A stretch of 33,937 nt of DNA from Candidatus Hydrogenedentota bacterium (GTDB lineage Bacteria > Hydrogenedentota > Hydrogenedentia > Hydrogenedentales > CAITNO01): NCBI GenBank assembly GCA_012730105.1, contig JAAYBJ010000206.1, forward strand, positions 1 to 33,937, in the 5' to 3' direction. The notes beneath the pieces were generated by a model. That model was not told the DNA's origin. It saw nothing but the letters and a program-made list of their open reading frames with translations, and did not search any database. Position numbers and translations under genes: made by a program. Positions 1 to 7,435 of this stretch are shown here, piece by piece; within the stretch, counting starts at the first letter, position 1, and every line of letters starts with the position of its first letter.

Positions 1-213
1 GAACCGGAGAAAAACACGTTCCTACGCGCCCCACTCGCGAAGGCAGAAGGCGGCATGGAGACCTGCGGCGCTGAGATATTCCAATCCAGGGACGACCCGG
101 ACTATAAAGCGCTCGTGAGCACCTTCGTGCCCATACATGAACTGCTCAAGACCAACCCCCGTATTGACATGGTGACGCCAAAGGAAGATGACACGGGCGA
201 ATGCGTGCCGTAA
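1..213 (+). CDS. C-terminal fragment of an unidentified protein (5' end outside window)
   Basis: Frame 1 is open from the first base to a TAA at 211-213, giving the last 70 residues of a longer protein. The visible part is hydrophilic, contains a DDPDYKAL segment followed by a PIHELLKTNPRIDM-like stretch, and ends ECVP. From memory, tails of this kind (short Cys-containing segment, then 'DDPDYxAL') occur at the C-terminus of large PD40/cytochrome-type exported proteins of Planctomycetes-like bacteria. The assignment is only suggestive because no catalytic or heme motif is inside the window. It lies on the same strand as the pnt operon but is separated from it by 524 bp, so it is probably a separate transcription unit. 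Confidence 0.6.
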   Translation, partial: EPEKNTFLRAPLAKAEGGMETCGAEIFQSRDDPDYKALVSTFVPIHELLKTNPRIDMVTPKEDDTGECVP

Positions 214-737
214 CCCACAGGGATTTTAGCATCCTCACTGTAGCACAGTTCCCGAATTGTTCGGCCTTGAACCTTTGTACTGCAAAAAAATAGCTCAGTG
301 GCACCCCCAAAATACCCCCAAATCACTATCATTGACAAGAGCAGTACTGTTTGTAGAATGTTTATCCTAAAAACGGCTGTTAACGCCGGGGAAACCTCTT
401 AAAAGAAAGGACCGAAAAGACTTAAAGGACGTAAAGGACGCACAAACGGGAGAACGTTTTACTGTCCTTTTGGTCGTTTATGTCCTTTAAGTCCTTTGGT
501 TTGAAAACCGCTTCAGAATTCAACAGCTGTTTTTAGGTTTATTCCTCCTTTACGGAAATAAGGTGAGTAGGTCCAGCGGTTTATATAATGTGGTCTGCGC
601 ACAACTAATTCATTGTGTCTTCGGGAAGACTGGCTATTGAACACGGAACATCGGTTGTTGCCATGATTTTATGCGGAAGCGCAGACTTTAGCAGATTTCG
701 AGACCCTTCTTAAAACGTTGCCAGAGAGGAACCGGCC
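214..737. other. Intergenic region upstream of pntAA
   Basis: No supportable gene is seen in these 524 bp. The stretch holds an AAAGGAC inverted-repeat cluster (405-500, listed separately). A TATAAT hexamer at 584-589 could be the -10 of the pnt promoter, but nothing resembling TTGACA lies 16-18 bp upstream, so I do not call a promoter. GAGGAA at about 726-731 is the likely ribosome-binding site of pntAA. Confidence 0.5.
405..500. repeat. Inverted repeat built from AAAGGAC heptamers
   Basis: AAAGGAC occurs at 406-412, 424-430 and 433-439. Its reverse complement GTCCTTT occurs at 464-470, 482-488 and 491-497. The best pairing arms are 419-439 and 473-493, complementary at 19 of 21 positions, with a 33-nt loop. 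No run of T follows the right arm directly, so it is not a classical terminator. It may be an intergenic repeat element, a protein-binding cluster or a transcript-end hairpin. Confidence 0.6.
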
Positions 738-1874
738 ATGCAATTATTTATTCCGAAAGAAACAGCCCCCGGTGAAACACGCGCGGCGGCCACGCCGGAG
801 ACGGTATCCCGCCTGGTGAAACTGGGGGCGGACGTTTCCGTGGAAACGGGGCTCGGCGCGGCGAGCGGTTTTCCGGACGACCTGTACGCGCAGGCGGGGG
901 CTTCTGTGAGCGCCGATCGCGGCGGGCTCCTTGCCGGGGCCGATGCGGTGATTCGGGTGCGCAAGCCGCCCCTGGACGAAATCGGCGTTATGAAGGCGGG
1001 CGCCCTGCATATCAGCCACCTGGAACCGTTCACCGCCCATGACGTGCTGGACGCGTTCATAGCGCGCGGGGTGGACGCCATCGCCATGGAGATGATTCCC
1101 CGGACCACCCTTGCCCAGAAAATGGACGTGCTCAGTTCCCAGGCCAACCTGGCCGGCTATGTGGCGGTGCTGGTTGCCGCGGGCCGGCTGAACCAGGTGC
1201 TGCCCATGATGATGACTCCGGCCGGGACTTTGAAGCCGGCCCGGGTATTCATCATCGGCGTAGGCGTTGCGGGGCTTCAGGCCATTGCCACGGCCAAACG
1301 GCTGGGCGCGCGAGTGGAGGCCTTTGACACGCGCCCGGTCGTCGAAGAACAGGTCCACTCGCTGGGCGCGAAATTTGTCAAGATCGACCTGGGTGAAACG
1401 GGGCAGACCCGGGACGGTTATGCCACCGAACTGACCGCAGAACAGAAGGAACGGCAGAAAGCGGCCATGGCCAAGGTTATTGCCCAGTCGGATATCGTGA
1501 TTACCACGGCACAGGTGTTTGGCCGGAAGGCGCCGGTCATTGTCACCCGTGAAATGGTGGCCGCCATGAAGCCCGGCAGCGTGGTGGTGGACCTCGCCGC
1601 TGAAACGGGCGGCAACGTGGAGGGCGTGCAAGCCGGCGTCGAACAGGACATGAACGGCGTGCGGCTCATCGGCGCGGAGAATTTCGCCGGGCGCGTGCCC
1701 GCCCATGCCAGCCAGATGTACGGCGCCAACGTGGTAAACCTGGTTTCCCATTTCTGGGACACCGAAAACAAAACCCTTCGTCTGAATTTGGACGATGAAA
1801 TCATGAACGGCTGTCTGATTATTCAATCGGGCGAACTGCGCAACGAACTCCTTAAGAAAGCGAGGCAAAGCTGA
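738..1874 (+). CDS. pntAA: NAD(P) transhydrogenase subunit alpha, part 1 (NAD-binding domain I)
   Basis: This 378-residue soluble subunit forms the NAD(H)-binding domain I of proton-translocating transhydrogenase, which passes hydride between NADH and NADP+ using the proton gradient. It aligns with the alanine dehydrogenase/PntA N-terminal family: an N-terminal FIPKET segment, a Rossmann loop GVGVAG at residues 174-179 followed about 20 residues later by an acidic residue in EAFDTRP, and the late RVPAHASQMYG segment that characterises PntA. The ATG is preceded by GAGGAA. It is followed after one base by pntAB and then directly by pntB, so the three are one operon. The split into a soluble alpha-1 and a membrane alpha-2 chain is the arrangement seen in Rhodospirillum and many other bacteria, unlike the fused E. 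coli PntA. Confidence 0.96.
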   Translation: MQLFIPKETAPGETRAAATPETVSRLVKLGADVSVETGLGAASGFPDDLYAQAGASVSADRGGLLAGADAVIRVRKPPLDEIGVMKAGALHISHLEPFTAHDVLDAFIARGVDAIAMEMIPRTTLAQKMDVLSSQANLAGYVAVLVAAGRLNQVLPMMMTPAGTLKPARVFIIGVGVAGLQAIATAKRLGARVEAFDTRPVVEEQVHSLGAKFVKIDLGETGQTRDGYATELTAEQKERQKAAMAKVIAQSDIVITTAQVFGRKAPVIVTREMVAAMKPGSVVVDLAAETGGNVEGVQAGVEQDMNGVRLIGAENFAGRVPAHASQMYGANVVNLVSHFWDTENKTLRLNLDDEIMNGCLIIQSGELRNELLKKARQS

Positions 1875-1875
1875 T

Positions 1876-2166
1876 ATGGATATGTTACTGCTTCTTTTCA
1901 CTTTCGTGCTGGCCATTTTTCTTGGCTTCGAGCTCATCAGCAAGGTGCCTTCCCAATTGCACACGCCGCTGATGTCCGGTTCCAACGCCATTTCGGGCAT
2001 CAGCATTGTGGGCGCCCTGCTTGCGGCGGGCCTTTCCGCCGACTCGGTCCTGGGAATTGTGCTGGGCCTGGTAGCGGTCATTTGCGCCAGCATCAATGTA
2101 TTCGGCGGTTATGTGGTCACCGACCGCATGCTCAGCATGTTCAAGTCGAAAGAAGGAGGCAACTAA
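1876..2166 (+). CDS. pntAB: NAD(P) transhydrogenase subunit alpha, part 2 (membrane)
   Basis: A 96-residue hydrophobic protein with three predicted membrane helices (about residues 2-20, 36-57 and 60-80). It corresponds to the short membrane portion of the alpha subunit. The segment ISKVPSQLHTPLMSGSNAISG between helices 1 and 2 is the hallmark of this family. With PntB it forms the proton channel (domain II) in the inner membrane. The ATG lies one base after the pntAA stop, and its TAA directly abuts the GTG of pntB, indicating translational coupling. Length is typical of the family. Confidence 0.95.
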   Translation: MDMLLLLFTFVLAIFLGFELISKVPSQLHTPLMSGSNAISGISIVGALLAAGLSADSVLGIVLGLVAVICASINVFGGYVVTDRMLSMFKSKEGGN

Positions 2167-3561
2167 GTGGAAACCGTTATTACACTTGCCTATATCGCGT
2201 CCGCTGTTCTGTTCATTATGGGCTTGAAAATGCTGAGCAAACCCGCGACCGCGGTGCGCGGCAACAAGATATCCGCTCTCGGCATGCTCATTGCCGTGGT
2301 GGCCACACTGTTATACGGCGGCATGGATTATAAGTGGATTTTTCTCGGGATGGTCATCGGCGGTGGCATAGGCACAGTAGCCGCCATTCGGGTTCCCATG
2401 ACTTCCATGCCCGAATTCGTTGCTCTCTTTAACGGCACGGGCGGCCTGGCCAGCCTGCTGGTCGGCTGGGCGGAATATAACAAGTTTCTGAACACGCCGG
2501 ACGGAACGCTTGAACTGGTGCCTGTCATTGCCATTTTCCTGGCGGTGCTCATAGGCGGTGTCACCTTTACCGGCAGCATGATCGCCTACGCCAAGTTGGC
2601 GGAGCGTATCGACGGCAAGCCTGTGCTCTATAAAGGGCAGCAGATTGTCAATGGCGTGCTGCTTGTAGTCCTGCTGCTTTGCGGCCTCGTGTACATTGCC
2701 GATCCGGGAGCGGCGCTGGCACAGCCCCTGTTCTATCTCGCTGTCTTACTTTCGCTGGTGCTGGGTGTGTTGGTCACGATTCCCATCGGCGGGGCGGACA
2801 TGCCGGTGGTAATTTCCTTGTTAAACAGTTATTCGGGCCTTGCCGCCTGCGCCGCCGGTTTCGTTATCTCCAATACGGTTCTCATTGTTGCGGGTTCACT
2901 CGTGGGCGCGAGCGGTATCATTCTGACTAGCATCATGTGCAAAGCCATGAACCGCTCCCTGACCAATGTGCTTTTCAGCGGTTTTGGCGCTGGAGCGGGC
3001 GCCGTCGGAACCGGCAAAACGGCGACCGGCGAAGTGAAGGCTATTACCGCTGAAGACGCCTATTATGTGCTCGAAGCGGCAAGTTCTGTCGTCTTTGTGC
3101 CCGGGTACGGCATGGCGGTGGCCCAGGCGCAGCACGTGGTGCGCGAACTGGGCGACCTGCTTGCCGCAAACGGGGCGGAAGTCAAGTATGCGGTGCACCC
3201 GGTGGCGGGCCGCATGCCCGGTCACATGAATGTGTTGCTTGCCGAGGCGAACGTGCCTTATGAGCAGCTGGTTGAGATGGACGATATCAACCCCATTATT
3301 GAAAGTGTGGACGTCTGCGTCGTGATCGGTGCAAACGACGTGGTGAATCCCGCGGCCCGGGAAGACGAAACCAGCCCGATTTACGGCATGCCCATCATCA
3401 ATGTGGACCTGGCGCGTTCCTGCTTTGTTCTCAAACGGTCCTTGCGGTCCGGTTTTGCGGGAGTGGAAAATCCCCTGTTTTACAAGGAAAACACCCGTAT
3501 GCTTTTCGGTGACGCCAAGGCAAGCATTACGGCGTTGGTAGACCAGTTTAAAAGCGCTTGA
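2167..3561 (+). CDS. pntB: NAD(P) transhydrogenase subunit beta
   Basis: A 464-residue protein of the usual PntB length. The first about 270 residues are a polytopic membrane domain. The C-terminal domain III binds NADP(H): it shows GYGMAVAQAQ, HPVAGRMPGHMNVLLAEA, a GANDVVNPAA segment and a KRS motif near the end, all standard for PntB. The start is a GTG directly after the pntAB stop, with GGAGG of the pntAB 3' end (about 2155-2159) as ribosome-binding site. This completes the three-gene transhydrogenase operon, which probably supplies NADPH for biosynthesis. A weak AAGCGC/GCGCTT pair after the stop is not convincing as a terminator. Confidence 0.96.
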   Translation: METVITLAYIASAVLFIMGLKMLSKPATAVRGNKISALGMLIAVVATLLYGGMDYKWIFLGMVIGGGIGTVAAIRVPMTSMPEFVALFNGTGGLASLLVGWAEYNKFLNTPDGTLELVPVIAIFLAVLIGGVTFTGSMIAYAKLAERIDGKPVLYKGQQIVNGVLLVVLLLCGLVYIADPGAALAQPLFYLAVLLSLVLGVLVTIPIGGADMPVVISLLNSYSGLAACAAGFVISNTVLIVAGSLVGASGIILTSIMCKAMNRSLTNVLFSGFGAGAGAVGTGKTATGEVKAITAEDAYYVLEAASSVVFVPGYGMAVAQAQHVVRELGDLLAANGAEVKYAVHPVAGRMPGHMNVLLAEANVPYEQLVEMDDINPIIESVDVCVVIGANDVVNPAAREDETSPIYGMPIINVDLARSCFVLKRSLRSGFAGVENPLFYKENTRMLFGDAKASITALVDQFKSA

Positions 3562-3619
3562 TCCTGGAATTTAGGCGCTTAATTCGATTTGGTTGACAAT
3601 TAATTATGAGTTTAACTTT

Positions 3620-3760
3620 CCTGGGATCGCCGCTCCCCAGAGCGGCACGACCATGGGTATAGAGGAGAAGTCACAAAAAGACTCAGTCAAAGATTTGGAC
3701 GATTGCAGTTCAGGGGTCTTATTCCTGTGTTTTGCCGCTCTGGGGAGCGGCGATCCCAGG
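3620..3760. repeat. Perfect 28-bp inverted repeat flanking 85 bp (MITE-like element?)
   Basis: Bases 3620-3647 and 3733-3760 are exact reverse complements over 28 bp (arm begins CCTGGGATCGCCGCTCCCCA). Pairing stops sharply at both ends. The 85-bp centre has no gene. The arms are too long and too exact for a normal terminator, and no T-run follows. It resembles a small non-autonomous mobile element or an intergenic repeat. It sits between pntB and the next lipoprotein gene. No target-site duplication is obvious. Confidence 0.75.
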
Positions 3761-3843
3761 TATTCAGACTTTTGGGTTTTGACGAAGGCTCCTCTTCTTC
3801 CGGGCGAAGTCCCATTTTGTGCGAACTGTTGAAGGAGGTTCAG

Positions 3844-4698
3844 ATGGTGAAGGTATCTGCCCCTAAATTAACGCTTGACGCGGTTTTTCTCGTCAGTTTC
3901 ATGCTTGCCGGGTGTTCGAGTCCGAAACCCTGGCCGGAAAGCCCGCTCTATGAAGCGCCGGCTGAGAATCCGGATTGGGAGGCTCCCGCGAACCAGGAAG
4001 AAGCCCTGGCCGCCATGGCGGGACATTATGCCCATTATGACGTGGTGGCTTATCAAGGCGAAACGCCTAACGGGCCTCTGTCCACGTTCATTATTTCCTA
4101 TGGTTTTACGGATTTGGTCATTGAAGACGGAGAACTTGTCGAATATGATTCCTTCTGCCATGCGGAGCATAAGGCCAACCAGAATATGACCACGTCTTTC
4201 CCCGACGAGGCTACCCAGGCGATCCTGCCGCGAAGCGCCGTGGTGGATGTTTATGAAGAAGACGGCGTTTGGAAACTATGGCGCCCCGCCACACCTACGC
4301 TGATTGGCATCGGCGGCGATCCCGATGTGCCGTTGTCCATGGATCCTGATGATCCCTTGATACGAGATGATGATAATGATGGTAAGCCCGGTGTTACGGT
4401 ATTCGTGAACCTCTTCGGTTTGATCCGGGGCGAGATCTATATTGCCCGTCGGGAGATATTTCAAAATGACATGACCCTGTATTCCGATGGCAGTTTGCGG
4501 GGCACTGTAATCGATGATTCGGAGCAGTTGGTCGTTGGCGCATCGCTTGGTATTTTGAATGCGCCCAACAATCCCGACCAATTGGACGACCCCGGCCTGA
4601 ATCCAATCATCCTCATTCCCATTCCCGATGACATCGATACCTGTGAAGAACTGATGGCGTATCGGGATGCGCTGTTTCCGCCCGAGCCAGAATTCTGA
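3844..4698 (+). CDS. Predicted lipoprotein, function unknown
   Basis: The frame is open further upstream, but the ATG at 3844 has AAGGAGG at 3832-3838 and begins a lipoprotein signal: charged start, hydrophobic stretch, then lipobox LAGC with the Cys at about residue 24. The upstream part of the frame overlaps the 28-bp inverted repeat and is unlikely to be translated. The mature 284-residue product is acidic. It contains a DDDNDGKPG segment (DxDxDG-like, possibly calcium-binding) near its centre and ends in a Pro/Glu-rich tail. I recognise no enzymatic motif. It stands alone, between the pnt operon and the metalloprotease gene. Confidence 0.8.
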   Translation: MVKVSAPKLTLDAVFLVSFMLAGCSSPKPWPESPLYEAPAENPDWEAPANQEEALAAMAGHYAHYDVVAYQGETPNGPLSTFIISYGFTDLVIEDGELVEYDSFCHAEHKANQNMTTSFPDEATQAILPRSAVVDVYEEDGVWKLWRPATPTLIGIGGDPDVPLSMDPDDPLIRDDDNDGKPGVTVFVNLFGLIRGEIYIARREIFQNDMTLYSDGSLRGTVIDDSEQLVVGASLGILNAPNNPDQLDDPGLNPIILIPIPDDIDTCEELMAYRDALFPPEPEF

Positions 4699-5065
4699 CA
4701 AGGTCCGGCGATCAGAAAATCTTAGATAGTGCCCGGCGCGGTTTAAGATCAGGTACAACGCTTATGGCGCGTGCCGGAGGCCGTTGCATTATTGCAACCG
4801 TACTTGCCATACCCTGCAAGGGTGCATGTAACGCCCGCGTTAGGATTTTATTGACCCCATTTCTTTTCAGAGAGTACACTAAAGGGAGGGTGTGCCGTCT
4901 CGCTCTGAAGGTACGACAGCCGATACCGTATGTCGCATTGAATATCGGGTTGCCGTTTCTGTGGAACATAAATAGCCCAACGATATAGTAATCCCGCAAT
5001 ATCTGCTAAAATATCAGTGTCATGGAGATAGCTTGAATCTCATATTCACAAAGGAATCCCGGATC
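4699..5065 (+). other. Intergenic region upstream of the metalloprotease gene
   Basis: No convincing gene lies in these 367 bp. A short open frame at 4764-4988 lacks a ribosome-binding site and any recognisable sequence, and I regard it as chance. The stretch contains a small palindrome (GTTGCA-ttat-TGCAAC, 4783-4798) and one plausible promoter, listed separately. Confidence 0.5.
4851..4880 (+). promoter_or_regulatory. Candidate sigma70-type promoter for the metalloprotease gene
   Basis: TTGACC (4851-4856) and TACACT (4875-4880) are separated by 18 bp. This would give a leader of about 180 nt before the ATG at 5066. No other pair in this interval looks as good, but the match is moderate. Confidence 0.35.
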
Positions 5066-7336
5066 ATGTTTAGAAAAATATCGTTGCCGGTAGTGTTTAT
5101 TTTGGTTTTGGGAATCGGCATATTAACCCCACTGTTTCCGGCCGGAGCGCAGGAGATTGCGGCGCCGTTATATCAGGTGGTTTCGCCGGTGCGGGAGAAT
5201 CCAAAGAGCGATGGAGTGGTCGTGCGCAGCGCCGAGGTTCGCCTTGCTTCTGACTTGTTCGCATTGGGCGCCAAGACGGACAGAGACCCGCTTTGTTTTC
5301 CCACGTTTTCCGGAGATGTCTTCGGAGAAGTATCCTGGGAACGCGAACACGGCTCCGGCACGTTTTCCGTGGCGGGCGCGCTGACCGGGGAAAACAGCGG
5401 GCATTTTATTTTGACAGTCCACGCGGGCCATGTCACCATTTCCGTCCATGACACCAAGCGGGGCTGGCTTCGTGTGTCCAATTCGCCGGAGGGCTATGTG
5501 CTGGAGGAGATCGATGAGACCGCCCGCCCTGAATGCGGCGCGTGCCGGCATCCGGAAGCGTTTCGCGTTTCCGGCGGGCAACCGGCAGCGATACGAGGCA
5601 AGGCAGACAAGGAAGATCCCGCTATTATCGACGTGATGGTGGTTTATACGCCGGCCTCCAGGACGCTTGCGGGGAGTACGGCTGCCATGGAAACGATGAT
5701 TCTCAACGCAGTCGATATGGCGAATGTATCTTATGCGAACAGCCTTATTCCCCTGACCCTTACTGCGGTGCAGATGGCTGAGGTGGACTATGTTGAGGAT
5801 TATCAGCTGGCGCTGGCGTTGGCGAAACTCACCTTTGACAATGACGGTGTTATGGATGAAGTGCATGACCTGCGTGACGCCCATGAGGCCGATATGGTGT
5901 CTCTCATCGCGTCCGGCGGTGATGTGGCGGGCATCGGCTGGATATTGACCGCGTTGGATGCCACTATGGCGCAGCGCGCTTTCAGCATCACCACTTACTA
6001 TTCCCTGGGCAGCCTTACTTTCCCGCACGAACTGGGCCATAACATGGGCTGCGACCATGACCAGGAAAACATTACCGCTGACGGTTACCGGCTTTTCAGC
6101 TATGCCCGTGGCTGGCGCTTTTACGGAGCGGAAGACAGCAAACTGTATCGGACGGTTATGTCCTACGCGCCCGGCACGCGGATACCTTATTTTTCCAACC
6201 CGGACATCAATTACAAGGGTACGCCAACCGGCGTGCCCGTAGGCCTTCCGGACGAAGCGCACTGCGCCTTGACCATCACCCAGAGCGCGCCCTATCTCGC
6301 CCAGAACCGCCCCCAAATCGCGGAGGGTGAAACCGAAGGCGAAGCTCCTGTGGTGTACGAAGGGTATTACTGTGAGCTGCTTGGCGGCATCTATACGAAC
6401 GAGCTGCTGCGCAGCCTGCTGCCGCCTTTCGCCATCGCCCTGTTCGATCTGCTCGATCCCGAAACGGCGGATTTGAACGGCGGGGCGGACCCGGAAACCA
6501 TGACGTTCAACGGTAACGGCATGCTGGATTGCGGGTACGAGCTGGGCGTGTTCCGGAGAATTCTGGATACGGAGACGCTTGATCTAAGCAGTACGGGCGG
6601 CGTGCAGTATGAACAGGTCTATGAGGCGAACAGGAACAACCGTCTGCAGCTGGTCGCGGACATCGGTGCGAGTAACGCGGCCATCGTCAACGGCATCGCT
6701 CCCGGTCTGCTGGAAGTGGCCGCCGCTTATATTACCCTGGGCGATGAAGGCTCCACAGGTTTTATTGTGGGCTTGATGGACATTATCAACGAAGTGCAAT
6801 ATGTGGGCGACCTGAATCTTGCGCTGTACGTGCGCCTGCCGGAATTCCTGTCCGCCGAGGGGGACGCCGATGGTGACGGCGCCACCAATCGCGAGGAGTA
6901 TGAGGCGTACTATCAATACGGGCCTGATGCCTATGTCACCTACGCGCTGAATCCCTCCGTTTTCCCGGGCAGCACCGGCTCCGGCCAGGCAATTATCCTC
7001 GGCAGCCAGAAAGTGAAAGAGGGGGATGCAGTTACGCTGAGCGCGTTCCTGTCTTATATGGTAGGTACGGTGACGATCGCCTGGTACAAGGACGGTGTTG
7101 TGTTGGAGGGGCAGGCCGGCACGGAATACCACATCAGCAATGTGACGCCTGACGATGCGGGAGAATACCAGCTTCTCGTTACGGATGAAAGCAAGGGCCT
7201 GTATGAGAGTCCGCCATTTGTACTCGAGGTGATAACAGAGGCAAGTATGCCCGTTTCCAGTATCGTAGCGCTTGGCTTGCTGACGCTTGTGTTGCCCTGG
7301 TTTGGTGGCCGGCGCAGGAAACCTGTCCGGGGATAA
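5066..7336 (+). CDS. Secreted metzincin-type metalloprotease with EF-hand, Ig-like domain and C-terminal anchor
   Basis: A 756-residue exported protein. I chose the ATG at 5066 because AAAGGA lies about 10 nt upstream and a signal peptide follows immediately (cleavage near AGA-QE, residue about 29); an in-frame TTG at 5033 has neither. Residues about 190-430 are a zinc protease domain: HELGHNMGCDHD starting at His321 (HExxHxxGxxHD, metzincin type) and a Met-turn VMSY at Met365. This fits the reprolysin-like / peptidyl-Asp metallopeptidase families. After an acidic EGETEGEAP linker (about 420) comes an uncharacterised region with an EF-hand-like loop (Asp600, Asp602, Asp604, Glu611). An Ig-like domain follows (about 648-720, WYKDG and DAGEYQL). 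The end is Met728-Pro, a hydrophobic helix and RRRK (749-752), like a sortase-type anchor. It probably degrades proteins at the cell surface. Confidence 0.88.
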   Translation: MFRKISLPVVFILVLGIGILTPLFPAGAQEIAAPLYQVVSPVRENPKSDGVVVRSAEVRLASDLFALGAKTDRDPLCFPTFSGDVFGEVSWEREHGSGTFSVAGALTGENSGHFILTVHAGHVTISVHDTKRGWLRVSNSPEGYVLEEIDETARPECGACRHPEAFRVSGGQPAAIRGKADKEDPAIIDVMVVYTPASRTLAGSTAAMETMILNAVDMANVSYANSLIPLTLTAVQMAEVDYVEDYQLALALAKLTFDNDGVMDEVHDLRDAHEADMVSLIASGGDVAGIGWILTALDATMAQRAFSITTYYSLGSLTFPHELGHNMGCDHDQENITADGYRLFSYARGWRFYGAEDSKLYRTVMSYAPGTRIPYFSNPDINYKGTPTGVPVGLPDEAHCALTITQSAPYLAQNRPQIAEGETEGEAPVVYEGYYCELLGGIYTNELLRSLLPPFAIALFDLLDPETADLNGGADPETMTFNGNGMLDCGYELGVFRRILDTETLDLSSTGGVQYEQVYEANRNNRLQLVADIGASNAAIVNGIAPGLLEVAAAYITLGDEGSTGFIVGLMDIINEVQYVGDLNLALYVRLPEFLSAEGDADGDGATNREEYEAYYQYGPDAYVTYALNPSVFPGSTGSGQAIILGSQKVKEGDAVTLSAFLSYMVGTVTIAWYKDGVVLEGQAGTEYHISNVTPDDAGEYQLLVTDESKGLYESPPFVLEVITEASMPVSSIVALGLLTLVLPWFGGRRRKPVRG

Positions 7337-7435
7337 GTCCAAAAATAATCACCATGTGTGACACTCCTGTGCGCCGGGGGTGGTCATACTGTTATACTTT
7401 TCCCTTCACGAAATCATCCTGCAGAAAGGGCTTTT

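Noticed and set aside
744-2096. 450-residue open frame on the minus strand
   Set aside because: Antisense of pntAA and pntAB; His/Arg-rich low-information translation typical of a GC-biased shadow.
3593-3620. TTGACAATTAAT sequence resembling a strong -35 region
   Set aside because: No -10-like hexamer lies 16-18 bp downstream.
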